Shown piece by piece: positions 15,897 through 22,429 of a DNA stretch of 22,463 nucleotides. The notes under the pieces were generated by a model. The model saw only the letters and a program-made list of their open reading frames with translations. It did no database searches and was not told the DNA's origin. Within the stretch, counting starts at the first letter, position 1. Each line of letters opens with the position of its first letter. The translations under genes and the position numbers were made by a program. The DNA is from an uncultured Lachnospiraceae bacterium (lineage in GTDB: Bacteria > Bacillota > Clostridia > Lachnospirales > Lachnospiraceae): positions 1 to 22,463 of the forward strand of contig CAJUDZ010000045.1 in assembly GCA_910584965.1 (NCBI GenBank), in the 5' to 3' direction.

Positions 15897-16523
15897 TTAT
15901 TCGGCATGCTTTGCTTCGGCTTCTTCCAAAGACTTATAGCCATAAAACAATGTTTCATTTGCAATGATCTGTTTCAGTAGATTTTCACCCTTCCGGCAGG
16001 CTTCTTCCGTTTCTTTCCACAGAAGCGCCAGCGTCTCCGCCGAATACGTCAAAAGTTCCGCCCGCAGATAGCTTTCCATCGACGAGCCATCCGTCACATT
16101 ATCCTGTGCCGTCGTCATGGTTCTGCCTCTTTTCCGGATGTTCGGGTATTCGGCGAGCACCTGCCCGTCCCATTTCAAATGCACCTGAACGATCCGCTCC
16201 GCGATTTCCTTCCGCTCTTCCGCATCGGGCAGATATTCTTTTATTTTCTCGTATTCTTCCGGAAAGGTGCTTTCCATCATTCTTCCGTACTTTTCAAAAA
16301 TCAGATTTCTGCCTTCTTCGCATGCTCTTTCACAGTCTTTCCGATAGCACAAAAGCAGTTCGTCCGAATAAACCATCCACTGGCTCATCCTCATGCGGAA
16401 AAAAGTATCCGGATCATCCTGACAGGACGCCCGTCCCCCGGTATTATAAACATGCTGGAACATATCCCACTCTTTCTGTGCAATATCAAAAATAAGCTGC
16501 TCCCTTGCCGATATCTCTGCCAT
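15897..16523 (-). CDS. DUF4125 family protein
   Basis: 208 residues, cytoplasmic, mostly helical. It matches what I remember of DUF4125: an N-terminal QLIFDIAQKEWDMFQHV helix, the motif GGRASCQDDPDTFFRMRMSQ, a middle KYGRMMESTFPEEYEKI and a C-terminal LKQIIANETLFYGYKSLEE. No catalytic motif or signal peptide is evident and the function is unknown. The start has AGGAGAGG 4 bases upstream. It lies 26 bases after the GerMN lipoprotein gene and is probably co-transcribed. It converges with the zinc-ribbon membrane protein gene, 39 bases apart, with no clear terminator between. Confidence 0.82.
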   Translation of the reverse strand: MAEISAREQLIFDIAQKEWDMFQHVYNTGGRASCQDDPDTFFRMRMSQWMVYSDELLLCYRKDCERACEEGRNLIFEKYGRMMESTFPEEYEKIKEYLPDAEERKEIAERIVQVHLKWDGQVLAEYPNIRKRGRTMTTAQDNVTDGSSMESYLRAELLTYSAETLALLWKETEEACRKGENLLKQIIANETLFYGYKSLEEAEAKHAE

Positions 16524-16549
16524 TTGTCCTCTCCTTTTTCTGAAATAGA

Positions 16550-17167
16550 TTATTCGCCGAGCGGCGCAATAAAAATCTCCGATGAAAACCGAATCGGTTC
16601 TTCGTAAGAAGCGTGTTCCGTTTCCAATACTTTTCCGTCTACCGTAATGACGATTTCATCCGCCCCGTAGGCCTCCAGAAAAGTAGCTGCCACAGAAGAC
16701 ATGATAACCTTTTCTCCCTCCTGTGTCATCGTCTTCAAATAATCCCGGAAAGTCTTGGATAAATCCAGATTCAGCCTCTTTAGCCCATCCGCATCCTCTT
16801 CCTCAAATACATTTACTTTCGTTCCCAGCGAAACAATATTATGTTTTAACAGCGCATCGAGCAGCTTATCGGCCGTGATCTGCTCCATCTCCGTCTTCTC
16901 GCTGCTTAACATATCGGAAGCGCCGTTTCCATAATAAATCATAACTTCTTTCTGTTCTGTCATTTCTTCCGCCTGTTCCTCTCCATCCGTCGATGCTTCA
17001 TCCTCATTCAGTAAAAATCCCAGCGAATCCACTATCAGATCGTTGGCGGATGCTTCGTCAGCCTGATTATTCTCCATGGCGGTCACTTCCTCCACCGAAT
17101 TGCTGCAGGCGGCCAGTGCCAGCACAATCACAATCAAGACTACTGCCATCAGCTTTCTGTTCTTCAT
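16550..17167 (-). CDS. GerMN-domain lipoprotein
   Basis: A 205-residue exported lipoprotein. The signal MKNRKLMAVVLIVIVLALAAC has its lipobox cysteine at 21. An acidic low-complexity linker (DEASANDL, EDEASTDGEEQAEEM) reaches about residue 75. A GerMN domain follows: VMIYYGNGASDMLSSEK, ITADKLLDALLKH, LNLDLSKTFRDYL, VAATFLEAYGADEIVITVDGK. GerM-type proteins act in sporulation and spore germination in Bacillus; in Lachnospiraceae such lipoproteins may simply serve the envelope. The ATG at 17167 with GAGGGGAG 5 bases upstream is chosen over a GTG at 17236 that would spoil the signal peptide. A good promoter lies upstream. Confidence 0.85.
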   Translation of the reverse strand: MKNRKLMAVVLIVIVLALAACSNSVEEVTAMENNQADEASANDLIVDSLGFLLNEDEASTDGEEQAEEMTEQKEVMIYYGNGASDMLSSEKTEMEQITADKLLDALLKHNIVSLGTKVNVFEEEDADGLKRLNLDLSKTFRDYLKTMTQEGEKVIMSSVAATFLEAYGADEIVITVDGKVLETEHASYEEPIRFSSEIFIAPLGE

Positions 17168-17255
17168 AATTACTCCCCTCTGTCTGCCCCGGCAGACATT
17201 CTGCTTTTCCTCCCTGTCTTCCATGCACAACGGCACATATTTGGAAATCGGCTAT

Positions 17256-17284
17256 ATTTTATCATACTCGTTATAAAAAAGCAA
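17256..17284 (-). promoter_or_regulatory. Promoter of the GerMN lipoprotein-DUF4125 operon
   Basis: Minus strand TTGCTT (17284-17279), 17 bases, TAAAAT (17261-17256) preceded by TGA, so also an extended -10. The leader is about 85 bases. The interval 17285-17359 has only a short inverted repeat (CCGGATT/AATCCGG near 17303-17320) of unclear role. Confidence 0.65.
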
Positions 17285-17359
17285 AAAAACTTTTTGGATA
17301 TAATGCCGGATTTTTCAATCCGGGAAAGCCTCCGCGGTTACAGCTATTTCTTATAAATC

Positions 17360-17388
17360 AAAAAAGCACCGTCAAACGGTGCTTTTTT
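17360..17388 (-). terminator. Bidirectional-type intrinsic terminator after tRNA-Leu(CAG)
   Basis: A perfect 13-bp stem (AAAAAAGCACCGT with its complement) around a three-base loop. The A and T runs lie at the stem ends, so it can work on both strands. It sits 12 bases past the tRNA 3' end. Confidence 0.85.
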
Positions 17389-17399
17389 AATAACATCAG

Positions 17400-17483
17400 T
17401 GCAGGAAAAGGGACTTGAACCCTCATGATATTGCTATCACACGGACCTGAACCGTGCGCGTCTGCCAATTCCGCCATTCCTGC
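17400..17483 (-). tRNA. tRNA-Leu, anticodon CAG
   Basis: On the minus strand the acceptor arm GCAGGAA pairs with TTCCTGC, followed by discriminator A. The anticodon stem CACGG/CCGTG encloses TTCAGGT, giving anticodon CAG for CUG codons. A long variable arm (TGATAGCAATATCA region) and T-arm GGTTCAAGTCC make it a class II leucine tRNA. CCA is not encoded. It has its own promoter and terminator. Confidence 0.96.
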
Positions 17484-17494
17484 GAACAAATGCT

Positions 17495-17523
17495 ATTCTA
17501 AATGTTTTTTATGTTTTTGTCAA
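17495..17523 (-). promoter_or_regulatory. Promoter of tRNA-Leu(CAG)
   Basis: Minus strand TTGACA (17523-17518), 17 bases, TAGAAT (17500-17495). The start would be about 4 bases before the mature tRNA 5' end. Confidence 0.8.
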
Positions 17524-17565
17524 TAGTATTTTGAAATCTTCTTAAAAAAATTTTTAAGGCGGGCA

Positions 17566-19407
17566 TTATACGGTAAATCTCTGCGTCTTCTGATTCTGTT
17601 CCTCGCTCAGTTCTACCAGCATCTGCGTATCCCGGTAACATTCCTGAATCGCTTCTGCCACTACCTGCATTCCGGCGCTCGTTTCCTGTGCGGAAGCGGA
17701 ATTTTCTTCCACAACGCTTCCGAGGTTCGATACGGAATCCGCCACGACTACTTTTAATTCATTCAAAATATCCGTCTGTTTGCCTATGGTCATCGCCACA
17801 TCGTCCACGATATTAATTTCCTTATAGAGATTCGCAAAGGCCGCCTGTGTCTCTTTCAGCTGCTTCTGCTGTTCTTCCACATTCGTCATCGCTTCCTGCA
17901 TTCTGCTTGTGGAAATCTCAACATTGGTCGTCAGCTCTCTGACAACCGCCTCGATACCGGCCGCGCTCTCCGCTGATTTCTCCGCCAGATTCCGGATTTC
18001 CTCCGCAACGACCGCAAAACCTCTTCCGGCTTCTCCCGCCCTGGCGGATTCAATGCTCGCATTAAGCGACAACAGGTTCGTCTGGGAAGTCATATTTTTG
18101 ATAACTTCAACCATTTTATTAATATTTACCGCCGATTCGCTTGTCTGCTTCGTCTGTTCGGAAACAACCTGAATGGCCTTGTTCGTAATTTCCGAAATCT
18201 CATACAGTTTCCTGATGCTTTCGGAAGCGCCGTCGGAAAATTTCATCATCGTGTCCACCGATGTTTCCAGTTTATCCATCTCATTTTTCTCGACATCGAT
18301 GACATCGCCAAGCCTCTGTACCTTCTCGTTGACCGTTTCCGTCTCTTCCGCCAGGCTCGCCGTGCCTTTGGCCATTTCATCGATTGCGCAGTTTGTATCG
18401 TTAATACTGTTTGTAATATCTCCAAATTTCTCGCTGAAGTCTTCGCTGCTCTTTTTTAATTGTGTGCTGGCATGACTGACTTCTTCGATCATTCCGGCTA
18501 AGGAGAGTTTTACCTGATTCAGCGATTGGGCAATTTTCCCGATTTCGTCGCTTCGTTTAATCAGTCTGCTGTCAATTTCAAAGGAAAGATCACCCTCTTC
18601 AATCTTCCGCAAATTGGCTTCCACTTTCCGAATGCCGCCCGCAAGACGCCGGCCAAAAACAATGGATATTGCAAGTACGATGACGAGAATCATAACAATG
18701 CTGGCCGCATAGGAAAGCAGCATTTCCAGAAATTCGAATTTGATTTCCTTTTCTTCCGTCTGAATCTCCGACGCCATATCGTCTATGTAATTGCCTGTCG
18801 TTACCACCCAGTTCCAGGGCTCGAATTTCTCCGAATAAGCCCGCTTAGGCGCCACCGTCACGCCGTCCGCCTTCGTAAAATAAAATTCATTATAACCGCC
18901 GCCGGCATCCGCAGTCTTCATGATATTCTGAATGATCTTTATCCCGTTCTGGTCCGTCAGATCATACCGGTTGCTGCCTTCCTGCTCCGGCAGAATCGGG
19001 TGCATGACGAGATTGTAATCCGTATCGTCGATCCACATATAGCCGGAATCATCATCCCTGTAACGCATGCCGCGAATAACCTCTTTGGCCGCCTCTTTTG
19101 CTTCTTCCTCCGTCAGTTCTCCCGCCTGGCTCAGGTCATAATACGTTTTAATAATCGCAATCGCCGACTGAATCTCCGATTTAATTTCAAGATTGTAACC
19201 ATCGTTCATCGTTTCCTGATATGTAACGATGTTCTTGTTCATGGATTTCCTTAAAAATGAAATACCAAGAGCCCCCAGCACAACGATTGTCGCCGCCAGC
19301 ATCAGAAAAATGACGGCCACCATTACCGTCGCAATACTTTTCGACCGCGGTACAGAACCATTGTCTTTTTTCCTGTTGTCCTTACTTCCTTTGTTTTCCC
19401 CGTTCAT
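17566..19407 (-). CDS. Methyl-accepting chemotaxis protein with extracellular Cache domain
   Basis: A 613-residue chemoreceptor that signals to CheA through CheW. The first membrane helix is near residues 25-53 (ATVMVAVIFLMLAATIVVLG). A roughly 190-residue extracellular single Cache domain follows, with GYMWIDDTDYNLVMHPILPE, SGYM-type ligand-fold strands and WNWVVTTGNYIDDM. The second helix is near 232-258 (AASIVMILVIVLAISIVF), then HAMP, then a long coiled-coil signalling domain with the conserved hairpin EAGRGFAVVAEEIRNLAEKSAESA. The Cache type resembles small-acid sensors, but no ligand can be assigned. The start at 19407 has GGGGGA 6 bases upstream; a start at 19425 lies before that site. 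It follows a hemerythrin gene and shares a 23-bp promoter element with it. Confidence 0.93.
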   Translation of the reverse strand: MNGENKGSKDNRKKDNGSVPRSKSIATVMVAVIFLMLAATIVVLGALGISFLRKSMNKNIVTYQETMNDGYNLEIKSEIQSAIAIIKTYYDLSQAGELTEEEAKEAAKEVIRGMRYRDDDSGYMWIDDTDYNLVMHPILPEQEGSNRYDLTDQNGIKIIQNIMKTADAGGGYNEFYFTKADGVTVAPKRAYSEKFEPWNWVVTTGNYIDDMASEIQTEEKEIKFEFLEMLLSYAASIVMILVIVLAISIVFGRRLAGGIRKVEANLRKIEEGDLSFEIDSRLIKRSDEIGKIAQSLNQVKLSLAGMIEEVSHASTQLKKSSEDFSEKFGDITNSINDTNCAIDEMAKGTASLAEETETVNEKVQRLGDVIDVEKNEMDKLETSVDTMMKFSDGASESIRKLYEISEITNKAIQVVSEQTKQTSESAVNINKMVEVIKNMTSQTNLLSLNASIESARAGEAGRGFAVVAEEIRNLAEKSAESAAGIEAVVRELTTNVEISTSRMQEAMTNVEEQQKQLKETQAAFANLYKEINIVDDVAMTIGKQTDILNELKVVVADSVSNLGSVVEENSASAQETSAGMQVVAEAIQECYRDTQMLVELSEEQNQKTQRFTV

Positions 19408-19448
19408 TTGCTTTCCCCCATACAAATTTCTGAATACATTATATTTTT

Positions 19449-19476
19449 ATTATACTCTTTTTTCGCTCTTTTTCAC
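19449..19476 (-). promoter_or_regulatory. Proximal promoter of the chemoreceptor gene
   Basis: Minus strand GTGAAA (19476-19471), 16 bases, TATAAT (19454-19449), about 35 bases before the start codon. A second possible -10 (TATTAT, 19546-19541) lies just upstream of the 23-bp element, so two promoters may exist. The rest of 19408-19612 has no gene. Confidence 0.5.
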
Positions 19477-19520
19477 TGTTTTTCAATACCCTAAGCGGAC
19501 AATCAACGGCCCGGAGCGTG

Positions 19521-19543
19521 TATCCCCTTGTCCACTGAGGATA
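19521..19543. promoter_or_regulatory. Putative operator, copy 2 of a 23-bp element
   Basis: Minus strand TATCCTC, nine bases AGTGGACAA, GGGGATA. The outer TATCC/GGATA arms are inverted repeats. It lies between the hemerythrin stop and the chemoreceptor start, next to a TATTAT box. It is identical to copy 3 at 20 of 22 core positions. An alternative reading is an RNA leader element, since part of it can pair with TTGTCCGC about 30 bases downstream. Confidence 0.55.
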
Positions 19544-19612
19544 ATATTTCGATTTCACATTTCCGACTGTTTTGAAAATATCAGCAGCGGTTCACCCCCG
19601 TGCCGCCGCAGT

Positions 19613-20416
19613 TTATTTTCCGATTTTCTTATCGCTGTGCAATATATGATTGACAAGCCATTCCGTCAGAAATTCCATGATTTCTTCCAATGTCTCCTGC
19701 TGGTGTTCATCGATATGTTCGAAATTCATTTCTTCCAGCCTTGCAACAAACGCATCATGCGCACGCTTCTGTGCCGCAAGCCCTTCATATTGAATGCTCT
19801 GCATATACTTTTCTTCATCCGCAAAATGAAATTTAGTATACTCTTTCAATTCTTCCAGAAGATGCACGATCTCATCGTATTTATCATGAAGATACTCTTC
19901 CGTATTTACCCTGTATACTTCTCCGATAATGCGGAATAATTCTTTATGTTCTTCATCCACCAGATCTATTCCTGTCAAATACTGCTCCGAAAATACCGGA
20001 ACCACGCTCTTATTCTCCACGGGTTTTAATTTGCCAATCATCAGATCGCATCCGATAATATGCCGGTACAGCCAGGTGACAAGATATTTTAAAAGATCAT
20101 CCAAAAGTTCCTGCTGCCCGCTCCCGGAAGCTCTCATATCCGCTTCATCTATTTTTTCACAAAAGATAAGATGCTGCTGTTTCTGTAATTCCAGTTCCGG
20201 ATGCCGAATGCTTTCCATATATTCCTCTTCATGCCGGAAATGCTGTTCCGCGTATTCCTTCAGCCTTTCCACCATCTCCTGAATCCGATTGTACTTATCT
20301 TCCAGTATTTCATTTTCGAGCAGCTCCTTTGTCTCGTTGATCATGCGGAAAAGCTCCCTGTGTTCGTTATCGATCATCTCCACGCCAAGTAAACAGTCGT
20401 CCGTAAAATAATACAT
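19613..20416 (-). CDS. Tandem bacteriohemerythrin (two hemerythrin domains)
   Basis: A 267-residue cytoplasmic protein with two di-iron oxygen-binding hemerythrin domains (about 6-130 and 143-267), likely for oxygen sensing, storage or protection. Ligands by motif in domain 1 are H19, H59, E63, H82, H119 and D124; in domain 2, H157, H197, E201, H220, H257 and D262. In both domains the first histidine of the usual HxxxH pair is glutamine (Q78, Q216). The start at 20416 has GGAGGA 7 bases upstream; a start at 20431 would fall on that site. There is no signal peptide. Its neighbour is a chemoreceptor transcribed the same way, which fits an aerotaxis or redox link. Confidence 0.93.
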   Translation of the reverse strand: MYYFTDDCLLGVEMIDNEHRELFRMINETKELLENEILEDKYNRIQEMVERLKEYAEQHFRHEEEYMESIRHPELELQKQQHLIFCEKIDEADMRASGSGQQELLDDLLKYLVTWLYRHIIGCDLMIGKLKPVENKSVVPVFSEQYLTGIDLVDEEHKELFRIIGEVYRVNTEEYLHDKYDEIVHLLEELKEYTKFHFADEEKYMQSIQYEGLAAQKRAHDAFVARLEEMNFEHIDEHQQETLEEIMEFLTEWLVNHILHSDKKIGK

Positions 20417-20487
20417 TTCTTTCTCCTCCATTCCCGGTCAGTACGCCTTCCTGTATGGCCCTGTCCACAGATATTGAGCAGGACTTG

Positions 20488-20510
20488 TATCCCCTTATAC
20501 ACTGAGGGTA
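20488..20510. promoter_or_regulatory. Putative operator, copy 3 of a 23-bp element
   Basis: Minus strand TACCCTC, nine bases AGTGTATAA, GGGGATA, about 70 bases upstream of the hemerythrin start and directly after an extended -10 box, so it would begin at about +1 of the transcript. It shares its core with the copies at 3.75 and 19.5 kb. Confidence 0.55.
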
Positions 20511-20515
20511 TGTAT

Positions 20516-20524
20516 ATTGTATCA
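20516..20524 (-). promoter_or_regulatory. Extended -10 promoter of the hemerythrin gene
   Basis: Minus strand TGATACAAT (hexamer 20521-20516). A second -10-like TATAAT (20551-20546) is followed by a small dyad ATCCCT-TTC-AGGGAT (20529-20543). No clear -35 for either. Further upstream, 20552-20670 is AT-rich and holds a weak hairpin AATCGAAA/TTTCGATT (20621-20638) with a T run on the minus strand, but no gene. Confidence 0.45.
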
Positions 20525-20670
20525 CACAATCCCTGAAAGGGATACATTATAAGATTTGTTTCGAAAAAAGTTTTCCGGGAATATTTCATCGGATGGCCCA
20601 TATGGAATTGCTATTAAAAAAATCGAAAAATTTCGATTGGAAGATTTCTGAAAAAAATTTGAAAAAGGTA

Positions 20671-20699
20671 TTGACTTTTGGCTCAGTCGATAGTAAGAT
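20671..20699 (+). promoter_or_regulatory. Promoter of tRNA-Leu(AAG)
   Basis: TTGACT (20671-20676), 17 bases, TAAGAT (20694-20699). The start would be near 20706, about 16 bases before the tRNA. Confidence 0.75.
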
Positions 20700-20721
20700 A
20701 TTACTTGCGTTGTGAACATAA

Positions 20722-20805
20722 GCGGAAGTGTCGGAACTGGCAGACGAGCAAGACTAAGGATCTTGTGATGGTTACATCGTGTGGGTTCAAGTCCCATCTT
20801 CCGCA
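20722..20805 (+). tRNA. tRNA-Leu, anticodon AAG
   Basis: Acceptor GCGGAAG pairs with CTTCCGC plus discriminator A. The anticodon stem CAAGA/TCTTG encloses CTAAGGA, so the anticodon is AAG, reading CUU and, if A34 becomes inosine, CUC and CUA. The long variable arm (TGATGGTTACATCG) and T-loop GGTTCAAGTCC confirm a leucine tRNA. CCA is not encoded. The gene has its own promoter and terminator and is opposite in orientation to its neighbours on the left. Confidence 0.95.
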
Positions 20806-20819
20806 TTGGTTAAAAGTGT

Positions 20820-20856
20820 GGGAAGCCTTGATTTTACTAAGGTTTCCCCATTTTTT
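20820..20856 (+). terminator. Intrinsic terminator of tRNA-Leu(AAG)
   Basis: Stem GGGAAGCCTT with AAGGTTTCCC (10 bp, one G-U), a 9-base loop, then CA and six T. Confidence 0.85.
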
Positions 20857-20876
20857 ATTGTTAAAATAATTGGTTA

Positions 20877-20905
20877 CACTTTCTTAGTATAAGAAAGTGC
20901 TTTTT
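20877..20905 (+). terminator. Second hairpin terminator
   Basis: CACTTTCTTA and TAAGAAAGTG form a perfect 10-bp stem around GTA, followed by CTTTTT. It may back up the tRNA terminator or insulate the minus-strand genes that end at 20959. Confidence 0.65.
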
Positions 20906-20958
20906 CATAGGCATCTGCCCCTACCTGCCAAAAACTGAGTATACAGAAGCTATTTATC

Positions 20959-21324
20959 TTACAAATTTACTGTTGAATAAGCTATACCATCCACTTGAAA
21001 GAACAAATTACCCGGATCAGCAAATTCAGTCTGAAACGACTTGCGTACAGGATATTTGCCATGAAATCTTCTTTTAATTACCTTTTCCATTACCGGAATA
21101 TCCCAAATATTTTTAAACAGGCAATTCATCTGTACGACATTTTCCAGCGTCAATCCCACTAATGCCAGCCGTTCTTCCATTTCATCAAAGGCACCGTCAA
21201 TTTGTTCTTCTATCGTACCGCCTATATTACGGGCACAGTAATTTATAAAGCAATAGTCTCCCGCTTGAATAATTCCAGCATGTGCCCAGTCCTCATTTAT
21301 GTCATATCGTCTGATTTCTTTCAT
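20959..21324 (-). CDS. RidA/YjgF-family protein
   Basis: A 121-residue small cytoplasmic protein of the Rid family, whose members hydrolyse reactive enamines or imines from amino acid metabolism or act as related enzymes and binders. It shows INYCARNIGGTIEEQ, the helix with VVQMNCLFKNI, and GKYPVRKSF carrying R94, the residue equivalent to the substrate-binding arginine of E. coli RidA. The glutamate of the terminal EIEA motif is replaced by Q110 (FFQVDGIA), so it may be a non-archetypal Rid subgroup with altered activity. Its start overlaps the end of the regulator gene by 23 bases, with AGGAGTG 7 bases upstream, indicating an operon. Confidence 0.85.
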   Translation of the reverse strand: MKEIRRYDINEDWAHAGIIQAGDYCFINYCARNIGGTIEEQIDGAFDEMEERLALVGLTLENVVQMNCLFKNIWDIPVMEKVIKRRFHGKYPVRKSFQTEFADPGNLFFQVDGIAYSTVNL

Positions 21325-22272
21325 TTTTCTGCACTCCTAACTTTATAATATTTTTTGGTGAATTATCAATCTGAAGAAATTCTTCTGCCTTGCGAATCGG
21401 TTCTGCCTCGAATCTGGCAATAATATCCTGCGGTTCGATAATCTTAGCCTTATTTCCAAAGGAAAGAATCACCCCATACCAAAATGTCTCATGTTCCGGT
21501 ACAGAAAAAGAAAACTCAAAATCCCCATTTTCAAATTCCTGTGTAATGCGTCCATTTAGATATTCCCTGCATTTTGCTTTGATGACGGCTTTTCCGTATA
21601 ATTTGACATGTACAATATTATCATTGTTATCTTTCATCTTAATATCTGGAAGATTATGGGATTTTGTAAATTTTATATTTATTTTTTCCAAATGATCCAT
21701 ACGAACTAATTTAAACATACAATAATCCTGATATTTTTCATAATATCCAAACAGATACCAGTTATACCATTTATATTGCAGACAAACTGGTTCTGCCTGA
21801 ATGTCTTTTACTTCATCATGACTATTCGTATAAGAAAATCGAACAACGCTTTTTTCTCGATTGCATCTTGCAACAGCATTAATTGTTTATTTATTTTGTC
21901 ATCTTCACTTGCAACACCCAAGTCTACGGAAACAGCAGTGTCCCTTGTATGGCTTATACTCTGCACTTTTTCCAGTGTCTGTTTTAGACTTTTGCTTGCA
22001 TATGCGCTCGCCATTCCTTCCAGAGCAGTGACAATCCAATCATATTCATGACTCGTTGCAACCTGTTTTTCTAAAACAAAGCTGTCCATAATCTGGTAGC
22101 CGCCTTCTACGCCGTAAAAAGATTGAATCGGAATGCCTGCCTGATCCAGCGAATCCAAATCTCGCATAATCGTTCTGGAAGAAACTTCAAATTCTTCTGC
22201 TAATTTTTGTGCTGATGTCCGACCATGATTTAATAAATAAACAACAATGCTTATGAGTCGGTCAATCTTCAT
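21302..22272 (-). pseudogene. WYL-domain transcriptional regulator, split by a -1 frameshift
   Basis: A DeoR/YafY-type regulator. The N-terminal part (22272-21808) has a winged helix MKIDRLISIVVYLLNHGRTS...SSRTIMRDLDSLDQAGIPI and a linker helix region, then runs out of frame to a stop at 21808 after DAIEKKALFDFL. The next frame continues the family sequence: VVRFSYTNSHDE, then YNWYLFGYYEKYQDY with the WYL motif, then the C-terminal WCX-like domain from 21718 to 21302. The switch falls at a run of six A on the coding strand (21855-21850), and one added A restores one open protein of about 323 residues. It may be a true mutation, a homopolymer sequencing error, or slippage. AAGGAG lies 5 bases before the ATG at 22272. 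It is followed by the overlapping RidA gene. Confidence 0.85.
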
Positions 22273-22291
22273 CTTTTCTCCTTTCTGTCCT

Positions 22292-22300
22292 AGTATAACA
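22292..22300 (-). promoter_or_regulatory. Extended -10 promoter of the WYL regulator gene
   Basis: Minus strand TGTTATACT (hexamer 22297-22292), 19 bases before the start codon, with no clear -35 because that region is occupied by the large palindrome. Confidence 0.5.
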
Positions 22301-22334
22301 AACAAACTATGACACCATTATGTCATAGTTCGTT
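22301..22334. promoter_or_regulatory. Palindromic operator upstream of the WYL regulator
   Basis: Two 14-base arms (AACAAACTATGACA and its complement with one mismatch) around a 6-base spacer, covering the -35 region of the regulator promoter. The size and site fit autoregulation by the WYL protein or control of the divergent antitoxin gene. Confidence 0.65.
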
Positions 22335-22373
22335 GATTGAAATATTAAAATTTTCATCATATTGCATTTTTTG

Positions 22374-22403
22374 TTGTCATCCGGGACATAATTATGCTAT
22401 AAT
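22374..22403 (+). promoter_or_regulatory. Promoter of the antitoxin gene
   Basis: TTGTCA (22374-22379), 18 bases, TATAAT (22398-22403) preceded by TGC, an extended -10. AAAGGAG lies 9 bases before the ATG at 22430. Between this and the palindrome, 22335-22373 is AT-rich with no feature. Confidence 0.7.
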
Positions 22404-22429
22404 TGTGCCAAAGAAAGGAGTGAAGCATT

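Noticed and set aside
17541..17558. Inverted repeat CTTAAAAA/TTTTTAAG after the chemoreceptor stop
   Set aside because: All-AT stem without a T tail on the minus strand; too weak to call a terminator.
19519..19600. Possible c-di-GMP or other known riboswitch before the chemoreceptor
   Set aside because: None of the conserved riboswitch cores I know is visible; the repeated 23-bp element explains the similarity between the leaders better.
20522..20806. Minus-strand open frame beginning MRKMGLEPTRC across the leucine tRNA
   Set aside because: It is the antisense of tRNA-Leu(AAG), a familiar false protein in annotations; the tRNA folds fully and has its own promoter and terminator.
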